From Planctomycetota bacterium (GTDB lineage: Bacteria; Planctomycetota; Phycisphaerae; Phycisphaerales; UBA1924), in NCBI GenBank assembly GCA_030950285.1, contig JAUZRR010000008.1, forward strand, positions 1-64,000: DNA of 64,000 nt. Direction: 5' to 3'. The notes below the pieces were generated by a model, which ran no database searches, had not been told where the DNA came from, and saw only the letters and a list, made by a program, of their open reading frames with translations. Position 1 is the stretch's first letter; the number at the start of each line of letters is the position of its first letter. Of this stretch, positions 43,305 through 53,256 are shown one piece after another. The position numbers and the translations under genes are program-made.

Positions 43305-44477
43305 ATGGCGAGCCTCACAGCAACACGACGAGCACAGGAACCGCGTCTGGGGGGTGAGGCTGAGAGACCGCTTGCCACGAGACGCCGGTCGGAGAGCCCG
43401 TCGCGGCGGCGAGGAAACTGGTGCCCGGCGTTCGGCGTCGCCGCAGTTCTCGCGCTGCTCGCTCTGGGCACCGGGTGCGAGCCCGGGACCGAGCCCAACC
43501 AGCAGATCCGCGTCGCCCGGGTGCTCGGCGAACCCGGCACATTCCCTGGCCAGTTCACCTACCCGCGGGCCCTGGATTTTGACGGCGAGCGGCTGTGGAT
43601 CGTCGACAAATCCGCCCGGGTGCAGCAGATCGACCCCGAAACCGGCCTCTGCGGCCTGTGGTGGCGGATGCCCGATTCCGATCTCGGCATGCCGACCGGC
43701 ATCTCGATCGCCCCGGCAACCCGGCCCGACGGCTCGCTCGTCCGTGCGATCTATGTCCCCGACACGCATTACCACCGGGTTTTGGTCTATGCATTACCCG
43801 ATGAAAAACCCGAAAAACCGCTGGAGTTTGAGCCCGAGTTGCTGGCGAGCTTCGGCAGTCTGGGCACCGAGCCCGGGCGGTTCATCTACCCGACCGACGT
43901 CGCGGTGCTGCTCACGGCCGACGGCTCGGCGGTCGAGCGGATCTACGTCTCGGAGTACGGCGGGAACGACCGGATCAACGTTTTTGACAGCTCACACGAG
44001 TTCCTGTTTTCGTTCGGGACGCTGGGCGACGGGCTCGACCCGGCGGCTCTGGAGTTCAGCCGGCCGCAGTCGATGGTGATTGACCCGGTCCGCCGCGAGC
44101 TGCTGGTGACCGATTCCTGCAACCACCGGATCGGCCGCTTTACGCTCGACGGCGAGCTGCTGGGGTGGACCGGTTCGCCGGTGCCCGCTCCTGCCAGCCA
44201 ATCGGCGGCAACGGTGGACCTGGACTTTCCCTACAGCCTGTACCTGCTCGAGGACTCGACACTGCTGGTGACCGAGTTCGGAGCCTGCCGGGTCCAACGG
44301 GTGGATCCGGTGCGCAGCGTGAGCCTCGGCAGCTTCGGCGTTGCCGGGCGGGGCGAGGGCGAGCTGGCGACGCCCTGGGCAGCGGTGGTCGTGGGTCGGG
44401 AGACCCTCATCCTCGATTCGGGCAACGGGCGGATCGTTGTCGGTATGCTGCCCGGGGTAGAAGGGGGACCGTCCTAG
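43305..44477 (+). CDS. NHL-repeat beta-propeller lipoprotein
   Basis: 390 residues. A rather long basic N-terminus (about 35 residues) precedes a hydrophobic segment and lipobox LALGTGC (Cys58). NHL-type repeats follow: FTYPRALDFDGERLWIVD, GRFIYPTDVAVL, LEFSRPQSMVIDPVRRELLVTDSCNHRIGRF, and ATPWAAVVVGRETLILDSGNGRI, which predict a six-bladed propeller outside the membrane. Such propellers bind proteins or carbohydrates; no specific role can be read. It sits between the permease gene (11 bases) and the VWA gene (1 base), so it is likely in one transcript with both. A shorter start within the first 35 residues is possible. Confidence 0.82.
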   Translation: MASLTATRRAQEPRLGGEAERPLATRRRSESPSRRRGNWCPAFGVAAVLALLALGTGCEPGTEPNQQIRVARVLGEPGTFPGQFTYPRALDFDGERLWIVDKSARVQQIDPETGLCGLWWRMPDSDLGMPTGISIAPATRPDGSLVRAIYVPDTHYHRVLVYALPDEKPEKPLEFEPELLASFGSLGTEPGRFIYPTDVAVLLTADGSAVERIYVSEYGGNDRINVFDSSHEFLFSFGTLGDGLDPAALEFSRPQSMVIDPVRRELLVTDSCNHRIGRFTLDGELLGWTGSPVPAPASQSAATVDLDFPYSLYLLEDSTLLVTEFGACRVQRVDPVRSVSLGSFGVAGRGEGELATPWAAVVVGRETLILDSGNGRIVVGMLPGVEGGPS

Positions 44478-44478
44478 C

Positions 44479-47400
44479 GTGCTGAATCTTGGTTCGCTCA
44501 ACCTGGGACCGATCGAGTTTCTCTCGCCGGTGTGGCTGCTGCTCATCCCGGTGCTGGGTGGGCTGACGCTGTGGATCTCTCGCAAGAGCATCGCGGGGTT
44601 GGGCAACGCCTCGCGTTTGACGGCGATCGTGATCCGGATCGTGGTGATCTCGGTTCTTGCTGGGGCGATGGCCGAGCCGCAGCTGCGCGAGGTGAGCAAG
44701 GACGTCGCGGTCAGCGCGGTGATCGACGCCAGCCGCAGCGTGCCCGACGAGTTGCAGACGCGGGTGGACCGGTTCCTCGCTGACGTTGCAGCCGACGCGA
44801 AAGAAACCAACGACCGCCTCGGCACGATCACGGTTGCCAAGGACGCGATCGTGCAGAGCCTGCCCTCGCGTGCGGTGACCGGGGTGGACCGCCGCTTTGT
44901 GGGTCGGCTCGACGGGACCGACCTTGCGTCGGGGGTGCAGCTGGCGCTGGCGACGGCGCCGCAGGACGCGGCGCTGCGCATCACGCTCTTCAGCGACGGG
45001 CTCGAGACCAGCGGCAGCCTCTTGCAGGCGGCAGAAGCAGCGCGGGCGGCGGGCGTCCCGATCGACGTGATGCCTCTGACCTACCGCTACGACAACGAGG
45101 TCATCGTCGATCGGGTCGTCACACCCGGCACCGCCCGCGAAGGCGAAACGATCAACATCCGTGTGATCATCACCGCGACACGCCCGGCGACCGGGCGGCT
45201 CGTCGTTGAAGAGAACGGCATCCCGATCGACCTGGACCCGAGCAGCCCGTCCAACGGCGTGGCGATCAGCCTCGACCAGGGGATCAACGTGCTGCCTATT
45301 CCGGTGCCGGTGCGGGGGCGGGGTGTGCACGAGTTCAAGGCGGTGTTCGAGGCAGACCTCGCGGCGGGCGGCGGGTTTATCGACCAGATCGTCGAGAACA
45401 ACACCGGGTCGAGCGTGACGTTCGTTTCGGGAGAAGGACAGGTGCTTGTGCTCCGCAACACGAGCGCCGGCGGCAACGACGAATCGGCCGACCTTGTCCG
45501 CGCGCTCCGCGAGGCGGGCATCCGCTGCGAGGTCGCGTCGGCCGACCGGATCGACCTCTCCCTCACCGCGCTCAACACCTACGACGCGGTCATCATGGTC
45601 AACCAGGACGCCTTCCCCTACAGCTTTGAGGCCCAGGAGGTGCTGCGGCAGTACGTCCACGACACCGGGGGCGGGCTGGTCATGGTCGGCGGCGACAAGT
45701 CGTTCGGCGCGGGCGGGTGGATCGGTTCACCGCTCGAGGACGCGCTGCCCATCCGCCTCGACCCGCCGCAGAAACGGCAGATGCCGCGCGGCGCACTGGC
45801 GCTGGTCATCCACTCGGTCGAGATCCCCAAGGGCGTCTACTGGGGCAAAAAGATCTGCGAAGCAGCGGTCGGCGCGCTCTCCCGGCTCGACTATGTCGGC
45901 ATTGTCGAATACAGCTGGCAGGGCGGCGTGGACTGGACACTCCCGATGGCGCTCAAGGGCGACGGCAGCGCCGCCAGCGCCGCGATCAGCCGCCTGCAGT
46001 TTGGCGACATGCCCGACTTTGACCCCTCGCTCGAGCTGGCGCTCAAGGGGCTGCTCGCGACCGACGCCGGGCAGCGGCACGTCATCGTTGTCTCCGACGG
46101 CGACCCGAACCTCGGGACAGGCGTCCTCAGGAAATTTCAGGATGCGGGCATCACGATCTCGGCGATCGGCGTGAATCCGCACTCGGCGGGCGACCTGCGC
46201 AGCTTGAAACGCATGGCGGATTTCACCGATGGCAAGTTCCATGAGGTGAAGAACAACGCGCTCGCCACGCTGCCTCAGATCTTCATCAAAGAGGCCCAGA
46301 CCATCAAGCGGACGCTCATCCAGGAGGGCGAGATTCAGCCGGTGATGGTGGGCGGGTCCGAGACGCTTCGAGGCATCGCGGGTGTGCCTCCCTTGTACGG
46401 ATACATCGTCGCGGCCGAGCGCGAGGGGCTCGCGCAGGTCACGCTGCGTGGCAAAGAGGACGACCCGATCGGTGCGCAGTGGCAGTACGGGCTGGGGCGT
46501 TCGGTGACGTTCACCGGCGACGCGACGACGCGTTGGGGCCGCGCGTGGGTCAGGTGGGGGCAGTACCGCCAGTTCTGGGAACAGTCGGTGCGTTGGGCGA
46601 TGCGGCCGAGCGGCTCGCCAAATGTGCGTGTGACGACCGAGCCGCGTGATGACAAGACGCTGATCGTGGTCGAGGCGGTGGACAACGACGGCCGCCGCTT
46701 GCCGACGGCGGTGTTCCGCGGTCGCATGGCAACGCCCGACGGCATGGGCGCGCCGGTCACGCTGCGCCAGGTCGGCCCCGGGCGCTTTGAGGCACTCGTC
46801 GATACCGCCGACTCGGGGACGTACGTCACGAGCATGCGGTACACCGCGCCGCCGGCGGTTGAGGGCGGGCCGACGATCGAGGGCAGCGTGCAGGCGGCGA
46901 TCGTCAAGCCGTTCGCCGATGAGTATCGTGCGCTGGAAGACAACGCCGCACTCCTGCAACAGGTCGCCGAGATCACCGGCGGGCGGGTGCTGACAACCGA
47001 CCCGCGGACCGCGGACCTGTGGAGCCGAGCCGGGCTGACGATGCCCGTCTCGACCATCGCGATCTGGCTGCCCGTGGCGATCGTGGGGATCGGGATATTC
47101 CTGCTCGATGTTGCGATCCGGCGCGTGCGGCTCGACGTGCTCAAGGCGTATTACGCGGTGCGGCGCGGGCTGCGGCAGGGCAAGCAGCAGGCCGGGGCGT
47201 CGATGGAGGGGTTGCAAGCTGCCAGGGCAAAGGCGCAGCAACGCCACGGCTCGGGCGTGGCTGCCGAGAGCCAGGATCGCGACGTGTCGCGCAGCACAAG
47301 CAGCAAGCCCGCCAGCCCGCGCGCCACCCAGACCGTCGCCAAGCGGAAGTTTGAAGCAAGCGAGCAGCAGCTCCGCGACGCGGGCAAAGGCAAAGTCGCA

Positions 47401-47541
47401 CTCGGCGGCGAAGCAGAAAACCCCGAGCAAGCCAAACGCCGAAAGAAAGAACAACGCCCACAAACGGGCGACCAAGAGCAGGGCATGTCGCGCCTGCTCA
47501 AAGCCAAGCAACGCGCACGAGACGAACTCGACGAGCCCTAA
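44479..47541 (+). CDS. Large membrane VWA / glutamine amidotransferase-like protein
   Basis: 1020 residues, GTG start one base after the previous stop. Two N-terminal membrane helices (about 14-32 and 46-66) are followed by a VWA-type region (AVSAVIDASRSVPDEL, metal-site DxSxS), beta-rich linkers, a class I glutamine amidotransferase-like domain (YDAVIMVNQDAFPY, GGGLVMVGGDKSFGAGGW) without the Cys-His pair of true amidotransferases, and a second VWA-like region (ALVIHSVEIP to HVIVVSDGDPN). A last membrane helix lies at about 857-877, then a strongly basic, Ala/Gln/Lys-rich tail. Related proteins accompany MoxR and DUF58 genes, as here. The role may be metal-dependent assembly or stress response in the envelope. 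Confidence 0.85.
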   Translation: MLNLGSLNLGPIEFLSPVWLLLIPVLGGLTLWISRKSIAGLGNASRLTAIVIRIVVISVLAGAMAEPQLREVSKDVAVSAVIDASRSVPDELQTRVDRFLADVAADAKETNDRLGTITVAKDAIVQSLPSRAVTGVDRRFVGRLDGTDLASGVQLALATAPQDAALRITLFSDGLETSGSLLQAAEAARAAGVPIDVMPLTYRYDNEVIVDRVVTPGTAREGETINIRVIITATRPATGRLVVEENGIPIDLDPSSPSNGVAISLDQGINVLPIPVPVRGRGVHEFKAVFEADLAAGGGFIDQIVENNTGSSVTFVSGEGQVLVLRNTSAGGNDESADLVRALREAGIRCEVASADRIDLSLTALNTYDAVIMVNQDAFPYSFEAQEVLRQYVHDTGGGLVMVGGDKSFGAGGWIGSPLEDALPIRLDPPQKRQMPRGALALVIHSVEIPKGVYWGKKICEAAVGALSRLDYVGIVEYSWQGGVDWTLPMALKGDGSAASAAISRLQFGDMPDFDPSLELALKGLLATDAGQRHVIVVSDGDPNLGTGVLRKFQDAGITISAIGVNPHSAGDLRSLKRMADFTDGKFHEVKNNALATLPQIFIKEAQTIKRTLIQEGEIQPVMVGGSETLRGIAGVPPLYGYIVAAEREGLAQVTLRGKEDDPIGAQWQYGLGRSVTFTGDATTRWGRAWVRWGQYRQFWEQSVRWAMRPSGSPNVRVTTEPRDDKTLIVVEAVDNDGRRLPTAVFRGRMATPDGMGAPVTLRQVGPGRFEALVDTADSGTYVTSMRYTAPPAVEGGPTIEGSVQAAIVKPFADEYRALEDNAALLQQVAEITGGRVLTTDPRTADLWSRAGLTMPVSTIAIWLPVAIVGIGIFLLDVAIRRVRLDVLKAYYAVRRGLRQGKQQAGASMEGLQAARAKAQQRHGSGVAAESQDRDVSRSTSSKPASPRATQTVAKRKFEASEQQLRDAGKGKVALGGEAENPEQAKRRKKEQRPQTGDQEQGMSRLLKAKQRARDELDEP

Positions 47542-47551
47542 CACCCTTCAC

Positions 47552-47581
47552 CAACAGAGCCCGACGCGCAAGCGAGGAGCC
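47552..47581. repeat. Degenerate copy of the palindromic intergenic repeat (site 7)
   Basis: It reads ACAGAGCCC, then GACGCGCAAGCGAGGAGCC, close to the degenerate copy at 20471-20502. It lies between the large VWA gene and the MoxR gene, inside a probable operon. Confidence 0.65.
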
Positions 47582-47664
47582 ACAGCCCCGCGAGTAAGAA
47601 CACGCGGCAGTACAGAAGACACACACACGGTTCGGAGAACCGTGCCACCACGCAGGAGTCAGTC

Positions 47665-48726
47665 ATGGCAATCAACCCAGAGCACGAACACACCCCCGCC
47701 GAGGTCAAAGCCAAGTGCGAGGCGTTCCGCGAGACTTACACCAAACTTACTGCCGAGATAGGCAAGATCGTCGTCGGGCATAAGGAAGTCGTCGAGGGCG
47801 TGCTCATCGCGCTCTTTGCAGGCGGGAACGTGCTGCTCGAGGGCGTGCCGGGGCTCGGCAAAACACTGCTGGTCCGCACGCTCGCCGAGACGCTGCACCT
47901 TCCCTTCAGCCGCATCCAGTTCACGCCCGACCTCATGCCCGCCGATGTGATCGGGACCAACATCGTCACCGAGAACCCCGACACCGGCCGTCGGCAGTTC
48001 GAGTTTCAACGCGGGCCGATCTTTGCCCAGATCGTGCTGGCTGACGAGATCAACCGCGCGACGCCGAAGACGCAATCGGCGTTGCTCGAAGCGATGCAGG
48101 AACGCAGCGTGACCGTTGGCAGCACGACCCACGTGCTGGAGAAGCCGTTCCTCGTGCTCGCAACCCAGAACCCGATCGAGCAGGAAGGAACATACCCGCT
48201 TCCTGAAGCGCAGCTCGACCGCTTCATCTTCAAGTTAGTCGTCGGCTACTCCAAGCTCGAAGACCTGATGACGATCCTCGACCGGACGACGGGGCAGGAA
48301 GCTGCCGCGCCGGAGAGGGTGCTCGACGGGCCGGCGATTCTTGAAGGGCAACAGCTCGTGCGGGGCGTGATCGTCGCGCCGCATGTCAAGGAATACGCCG
48401 CACGGCTCGTGCTCGCAACCCACCCTGAGGGCAAGCACGCCGCCGGCGGGGCGAACGGGCCGACGAACCAGTACATCCGCTGCGGCGCGAGCCCCCGCGC
48501 CGCCCAGGCGCTGCTGCTGGGCAGCAAGGTCAAAGCGGTGACCGACGGGCGATACCATGCAAGTTATGCCGACATCAAGTCCATCGCGCACCAGTCGTTG
48601 CGGCATCGCCTGGTCCTGAACTTCGAGGCCGAGGCGGATCGCGTCGATCCCGACGACATCATCACGCAGATCATGGACCTTGTTCCGACCGAGCCGGTGG
48701 GGGTGCCGATGGCGGTGAAGGTGTGA
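47665..48726 (+). CDS. MoxR-family AAA+ ATPase
   Basis: 353 residues. Walker A GVPGLGKT (60-67), Walker B VLADEINRATPKTQ, the sensor region LATQNPIEQEGTYPLPEAQLDRF, and a C-terminal lid with CGASPRAAQALLLGSK. MoxR ATPases act as chaperones that activate or assemble VWA-domain partners, with a DUF58 protein. All three partner types are in this cluster. CAGGAG lies 6 bases before the ATG. It lies 123 bases after the VWA gene and 41 bases before the DUF58 gene. Confidence 0.95.
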   Translation: MAINPEHEHTPAEVKAKCEAFRETYTKLTAEIGKIVVGHKEVVEGVLIALFAGGNVLLEGVPGLGKTLLVRTLAETLHLPFSRIQFTPDLMPADVIGTNIVTENPDTGRRQFEFQRGPIFAQIVLADEINRATPKTQSALLEAMQERSVTVGSTTHVLEKPFLVLATQNPIEQEGTYPLPEAQLDRFIFKLVVGYSKLEDLMTILDRTTGQEAAAPERVLDGPAILEGQQLVRGVIVAPHVKEYAARLVLATHPEGKHAAGGANGPTNQYIRCGASPRAAQALLLGSKVKAVTDGRYHASYADIKSIAHQSLRHRLVLNFEAEADRVDPDDIITQIMDLVPTEPVGVPMAVKV

Positions 48727-48767
48727 ACGCGAAAGGCGTAGAGAAGCCGAAGAACTCGACCTGAACC

Positions 48768-49736
48768 ATGCAAAGAACCGAGAATCCAACCCGACCCGCC
48801 TCTCTCGACGAGCTGCTCAACAGCCAGCTCATCGCGCGCGTTTCGCAGCTCGACATCACCAGCAAGAAAATCTTTGCCGGCAAGCTCCGCGGCGAGCGAC
48901 GAAGTAAGAAACGCGGGGAGTCCGTCGAGTTTGCCGACCATCGGCCCTATGTCTCGGGTGACGACCTCCGCCACATCGACTGGAACATCTTCGGCCGTCT
49001 CGACCGGCTTTTCCTCAAGCTCTTTCTCGAAGAGGAGGACCTCTGCCTCCACGTCGTGCTCGACTGCTCTGAGAGCCACGACTGCGGCACTCCAAACAAG
49101 TTCCTCTTCATGCAACAGGTCGCGATGAGCTTAGGTTACATCGGCCTGGTCAACCTCAACCGCGTCGCGATGACCGCGATTGGCACCCCGCCCACAACGC
49201 CGGGGATGATCGCCAGCGAATCCCAGGATACCGCCCCCACCGGTGTCCTCTCTTCGGTCCGCGACCTCCGCGGCCGCCGTCGCACGCAGGAACTCGCAAG
49301 CTGGCTCTGCTCGCTCCGCCCCGAGGGTGGGAGTAACTTTACCGAAGCCTGCAAACGTATCGCGCTCTCCCGCCGGGGCAAGGGCGTCATGCTCGTGCTC
49401 AGCGACTTCTTTATCAAGGAAGGCTACGAGGACGGCCTGCGCATGCTCGCCGGGCGCGGCTACGACGTCTTCTGCATCCAGGTGCTCAGCCCGCAAGAGG
49501 TCGAGCCCGACATTGCTGGCGACCTGCGGCTGCGCGATGTTGAGGATGGCGATGCCGCCGAGGTCACTGTCTCGGCCCCCCTGCTCAAACGTTACAAAGC
49601 CAATCTCGAAGCGTACTGCGATCAGCTCCGCACCTTCTGCGGCCGGCGTGATATGACACTGCTGACCGTGCAGAGCGACACGCCCATCGACGTGCTGCTG
49701 CTCGACTATCTGCGGCGGAGAGGGGTGGTGCGATGA
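48768..49736 (+). CDS. DUF58 protein (MoxR partner)
   Basis: 322 residues without membrane helices. It has the DUF58 pattern: KIFAGKLRGERRSKKRGESVEFADHRPYVSGDDLRHIDWN, followed by a VWA-like fold (LHVVLDCSESHDCG) and GVMLVLSDFF. DUF58 proteins almost always lie next to MoxR ATPases and are thought to work with VWA proteins. The stop overlaps the start of the next gene (ATGA). Confidence 0.92.
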   Translation: MQRTENPTRPASLDELLNSQLIARVSQLDITSKKIFAGKLRGERRSKKRGESVEFADHRPYVSGDDLRHIDWNIFGRLDRLFLKLFLEEEDLCLHVVLDCSESHDCGTPNKFLFMQQVAMSLGYIGLVNLNRVAMTAIGTPPTTPGMIASESQDTAPTGVLSSVRDLRGRRRTQELASWLCSLRPEGGSNFTEACKRIALSRRGKGVMLVLSDFFIKEGYEDGLRMLAGRGYDVFCIQVLSPQEVEPDIAGDLRLRDVEDGDAAEVTVSAPLLKRYKANLEAYCDQLRTFCGRRDMTLLTVQSDTPIDVLLLDYLRRRGVVR

Positions 49737-50209
49737 CTAGAGGCCGGATAACTCAGCAACGGAACGGCGGATCGGATGAAGCTTATGAGACGGTTCACTC
49801 GCTTCGCGCTGTTACTCCTTCACTGGCAATTGACGATCGTGACTGGGACGAGCTGAACACCATACTCTCGTCCCGATACCCGTTCGGCAGCAGTGGCATT
49901 GACTGGTCCGAGGTCGAAGCCCTAGTAGAAACAACATTGCGTTCTAGATCTGCCGTGCCGGAGTTTGTTCGAGCGGCAATTGGCATACTTGGTCTACTAC
50001 CCGATGAACGCCTACTGCTCATCGGCGACCATGTCTTCAATGAGACTCTTACTCTGACCGTTGCAGACTTGGCACCCTGCGTGACGACGCTGATTGGGCT
50101 TCCCCTCGGCTTCATCATCGGTCCCTCCGATGGCAACTGGGATTGGATCATCGATATTCGATTCGCGGGTGCCGCGTGGGCGGGAAGGGCACCGGAGGTG
50201 ATCGGATGA
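49733..50209 (+). CDS. Orphan protein of unknown function inside the MoxR operon
   Basis: 158 residues, no recognised family. ATG overlaps the DUF58 stop in ATGA. The sequence has acidic helices (DDRDWDELNTILSSRYPFGSSGIDW, RAAIGILGLLPDERLLLIGDHVF) and a Trp-rich end. By eye the gene is clearly lower in G+C than its neighbours, with codons such as ATA, CTA and AGA that they avoid. The usual MoxR operons have no such gene here, so it may have been inserted recently. Its acidity and small size would fit an immunity or regulatory protein, but this is only a guess. Confidence 0.7.
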   Translation: MTRGRITQQRNGGSDEAYETVHSLRAVTPSLAIDDRDWDELNTILSSRYPFGSSGIDWSEVEALVETTLRSRSAVPEFVRAAIGILGLLPDERLLLIGDHVFNETLTLTVADLAPCVTTLIGLPLGFIIGPSDGNWDWIIDIRFAGAAWAGRAPEVIG

Positions 50210-50270
50210 TCTTGTCGTCAACTTTCTTCGCCCCGTTGCTTCATCGCTCCGTCACTTCGGAATTTCATCC

Positions 50271-52421
50271 ATGACCTGGCTCACCCCCACCATCGCTGGC
50301 ATAGCGGCTGCCATCGCGGTTCCCTCGCTTATTATTCTTTACTTTCTCAAGCTCCGCCGCCGTGACGTCGAGATATCCACCACGCTGCTCTGGAAGAAGA
50401 CCATCCAGGACATGCAGGCCAACGCTCCTTTTCAGAGGCTGCGGAAGAATATCTTGCTGTTCTTACAACTGCTCGTGCTGGCGGGTGTGCTTCTTGCGCT
50501 TGCCCAGCCTCAAATGCGCGGACTTATCTCCGGCGGCACGCAGCGGATCATCCTCATCGACCGCTCGGCGAGCATGGCGGCAACCGACGGCGACGCCGAC
50601 AACCCCGGGCAGATGTCCCGCCTCGACAAAGCCAAAGAGACCGCGTTGAAACTCATCGATTCGCTCCGCGAGCCCTCACTCCTCGGCAGCGGCACGGCGG
50701 ACGAAGCGATGATCATCGCGTTCGACACCACCGCCGAGGTTCGGCAGCAGTTCACCGCAGACAAGGCCCGCCTGCGCGCGGCGATCGAGTCGATCGAACC
50801 CTCCGACGCGCCGTCACTCCTGAGCGAGGCCCTCCGCCTCGCCCGCGCCCACCTGCCCGACAAGGTGCTGACCGACGTGGTGACAGACGACGCCGGGAAC
50901 GAGGTCTCACGCGAGAATATTACGATCGAAGGAGCCAAGATCGGCGGCGCGACGATACACCTTTTCTCCGACGGCCGCCTTCCCGATGCCGAGGAGGCGA
51001 TCACCAGCGAAGAGGACAAAGTGACATTTATCCAGGTCGGGCGCACCGACGCGGCCAACGTCGGCATCACCGCGATGCGGGCCGACCGGGCGTTTGATTC
51101 ACCCGTCGAGGTCTCGCTCTATGTCGGCTTGCAGAACACCGCACGCACGCCGCAGGAGGTCGAGCTTGAGTTGCTCATCGACGGCATCACCACCCGCGTC
51201 ACCAAGGTCACAATCCCGCCCGCCATCGCGCCGATCAGTATCGACGACGCCGATGCGGACGAGGACGCGCAGCGGCTCGCCGACCTGCTGCCATGGACAC
51301 CCGGCGTTGCCGGCCGCACCTTCGAGTTCGAGCAGACCGCCGGCGGTGTCTTTGCGGTGCAGATCACACCGACCGAGCCCGAGAGCGACCTGTTGCCCGT
51401 GGACAACCGGGCGTGGATCATCGTCCCCCCCGCGCGGCAGCTCTCGGTCGCGCTGGTCTCTCGCGGCAACCTCTTTCTCATCACCGCATTGCAAGGGCTC
51501 CCGCTCGCCAGGCTTGTGCAGTACACGCCCGGGCAGTACCAGTCTGCCGCGGGCACCGACGAGATCGCCGCGTTCGACGTTATTATCTTTGACGGCTGGC
51601 TGCCGACGATCGACGGTCAGCCCGGCCTGCCTCCTGGGCGGTTTCTTGTTTTGAACGCGATCCCCGCGCCGCTCGGCATTGCCGCGGGAACCGAGCCCCA
51701 GTCAGCGACGGTGCTCGACTGGCCCCGCGACCATGCCGTCATGCGACTGTTGCTGCTCGACAAGCTGCGCATTCTCTATCTGCCCGACATTGTGAACCCC
51801 GACGGCTCGGACGCGACGGTGCTCGCCGAGACCGACAAGGGGCCGGCGATCTTCGAGATTTCCCGCGCCCAGACCCGGGCGCTCGTCGTGCCCTTCGACA
51901 TCGCCGAGAGCACCTGGCCGCTCGATACTAGTTTTGTTGTCTTTGTCGGTGCGGGTGTGAACTACGTCGGCCAGGAGGGCGGTGTGTTCGGCGCGTCGGG
52001 CGATGCGCTCCGCCCGGGCAGCGTGCTGACCGACCGCCTGCCCATCGGCGCGAGTGCCGTGCGGCTGCGAGCGCCGGGCGACTCCGACCGCGTCGGGCTC
52101 GAACCCGCCAACGACGGCCGCATCGCCTACGGGCCCATCCGCAGGGCCGGGCTTTACGAAGCGAGTTGGGTCGGCCCGGCCGGGGCTGGCGACACGACCG
52201 ACGGCGGGCGCGTCACCCGGACCTATGCTGCGAACCTGCTCGACCCGCGCGAATCAGATATCGCGGCGGCGCCGCTGCTGCGGCTCAGCGGCGAGACGGT
52301 CATGCTGCAGGACGCCGACGAGACCGAAGCGACGATTCGGCTCTGGCCTTGGGCGATCCTGGTGGCGCTGGCAATCCTCATGCTCGAGTGGTACATCTAT
52401 AACCGCAAGGTGCATGTCTGA
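50271..52421 (+). CDS. BatA-like VWA-domain membrane protein
   Basis: 716 residues. Two N-terminal membrane helices (about 8-27 and 58-78) with the BatA-type cytoplasmic loop between them (KLRRRDVEISTTLLWKK), then a VWA domain starting IILIDRSASMAATDGD with an intact DxSxS metal site, a long beta-rich part, and a C-terminal membrane helix near the end (WPWAILVALAILMLEWYIY). This is the build of Bat/Aerotolerance-operon VWA proteins, which are held by MoxR and DUF58 partners. It is the last gene of the cluster; a convergent nitroreductase gene ends 29 bases away. Confidence 0.9.
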   Translation: MTWLTPTIAGIAAAIAVPSLIILYFLKLRRRDVEISTTLLWKKTIQDMQANAPFQRLRKNILLFLQLLVLAGVLLALAQPQMRGLISGGTQRIILIDRSASMAATDGDADNPGQMSRLDKAKETALKLIDSLREPSLLGSGTADEAMIIAFDTTAEVRQQFTADKARLRAAIESIEPSDAPSLLSEALRLARAHLPDKVLTDVVTDDAGNEVSRENITIEGAKIGGATIHLFSDGRLPDAEEAITSEEDKVTFIQVGRTDAANVGITAMRADRAFDSPVEVSLYVGLQNTARTPQEVELELLIDGITTRVTKVTIPPAIAPISIDDADADEDAQRLADLLPWTPGVAGRTFEFEQTAGGVFAVQITPTEPESDLLPVDNRAWIIVPPARQLSVALVSRGNLFLITALQGLPLARLVQYTPGQYQSAAGTDEIAAFDVIIFDGWLPTIDGQPGLPPGRFLVLNAIPAPLGIAAGTEPQSATVLDWPRDHAVMRLLLLDKLRILYLPDIVNPDGSDATVLAETDKGPAIFEISRAQTRALVVPFDIAESTWPLDTSFVVFVGAGVNYVGQEGGVFGASGDALRPGSVLTDRLPIGASAVRLRAPGDSDRVGLEPANDGRIAYGPIRRAGLYEASWVGPAGAGDTTDGGRVTRTYAANLLDPRESDIAAAPLLRLSGETVMLQDADETEATIRLWPWAILVALAILMLEWYIYNRKVHV

Positions 52422-52450
52422 CAGGGCGCACCTTACGTTCCTGATCCGCA

Positions 52451-53104
52451 TCACACCCGCACCATAATCTCCCCCAACGGTTTGCGCTTGATATCCGGCA
52501 CCACGCAATCCGCCGACGGATAACCCATCGGAATAAGCAAGAACGGCCTCTCGTGCGCAGGGCGTTCTAACACCTTCGTAAGAAAGCCCATCGGGCTCGG
52601 CGTGTGCGTGAGGGTCGCCAGCCCCGCGTGGTGGGCCGCGGCGAGCAGCATCCCTGTTGCGATACCGACGCTCTCGTTGACGTAATACACCTGCCCGCCC
52701 TCGTCGGTTTTGACCATCTTGAAAACGATCACCAGCCATGGGGCTACCTCAAGAAAATCTTTTTCCTCATCGGTGCCGAAGGGTGCGAGGTCGGCGAGCC
52801 ATTCCTCGCTTGCTCGTCTCGAGTAAAACTCCCGCTCTTCTTCCTCAGCGGCGAGGCGGATCTTGCGTTTCATCGCGGGGTCACCCACGACGACAAACCG
52901 CCACGGCTGTTTGTTGGCGCCGCTCGGAGCGGTCCCCGCTGCCCGGACGATCCACTCGATCGTCTCGATCGGGACGGGACGATCGCTGAACATCCGCACC
53001 GTCCGCCGGCGGCGCATGGTCTCGTAAAACCGCTCGGCTGCCCGCTCGGACGGCACCCCGGGGTCAAAGGGCGTGAACGGGATGTGGTCGGGCGGCACAG
53101 CCAT
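52451..53104 (-). CDS. Nitroreductase-family FMN oxidoreductase
   Basis: 217 residues from ATG 53104, with AGAGGAG 6 bases upstream. Motifs: [15 protein letters not shown] (FMN phosphate binding), [19 protein letters not shown], and a C-terminal half with [34 protein letters not shown]. Members use FMN and NAD(P)H to reduce nitro compounds, quinones, or iodotyrosine. The sequence with TRxxxPSPM-like end resembles the iodotyrosine deiodinase-like branch, but the substrate cannot be fixed. Single gene, divergent from the secreted protein gene at 53257. Confidence 0.9.
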   Translation of the reverse strand: MAVPPDHIPFTPFDPGVPSERAAERFYETMRRRRTVRMFSDRPVPIETIEWIVRAAGTAPSGANKQPWRFVVVGDPAMKRKIRLAAEEEEREFYSRRASEEWLADLAPFGTDEEKDFLEVAPWLVIVFKMVKTDEGGQVYYVNESVGIATGMLLAAAHHAGLATLTHTPSPMGFLTKVLERPAHERPFLLIPMGYPSADCVVPDIKRKPLGEIMVRV

Positions 53105-53256
53105 AGGGCTCCTCTCGATCAGAAAGATACGAACTCCGCGGCTTTCGCGCGATACAGCCTCGCATCGGTGGTGTCTTGAGAGTATGTGGCCTACCCGCCA
53201 CCGGATATCGCCACCGCCCGCCAGACCTGCAACCTTACTGCATCGGAGTATCCAGG

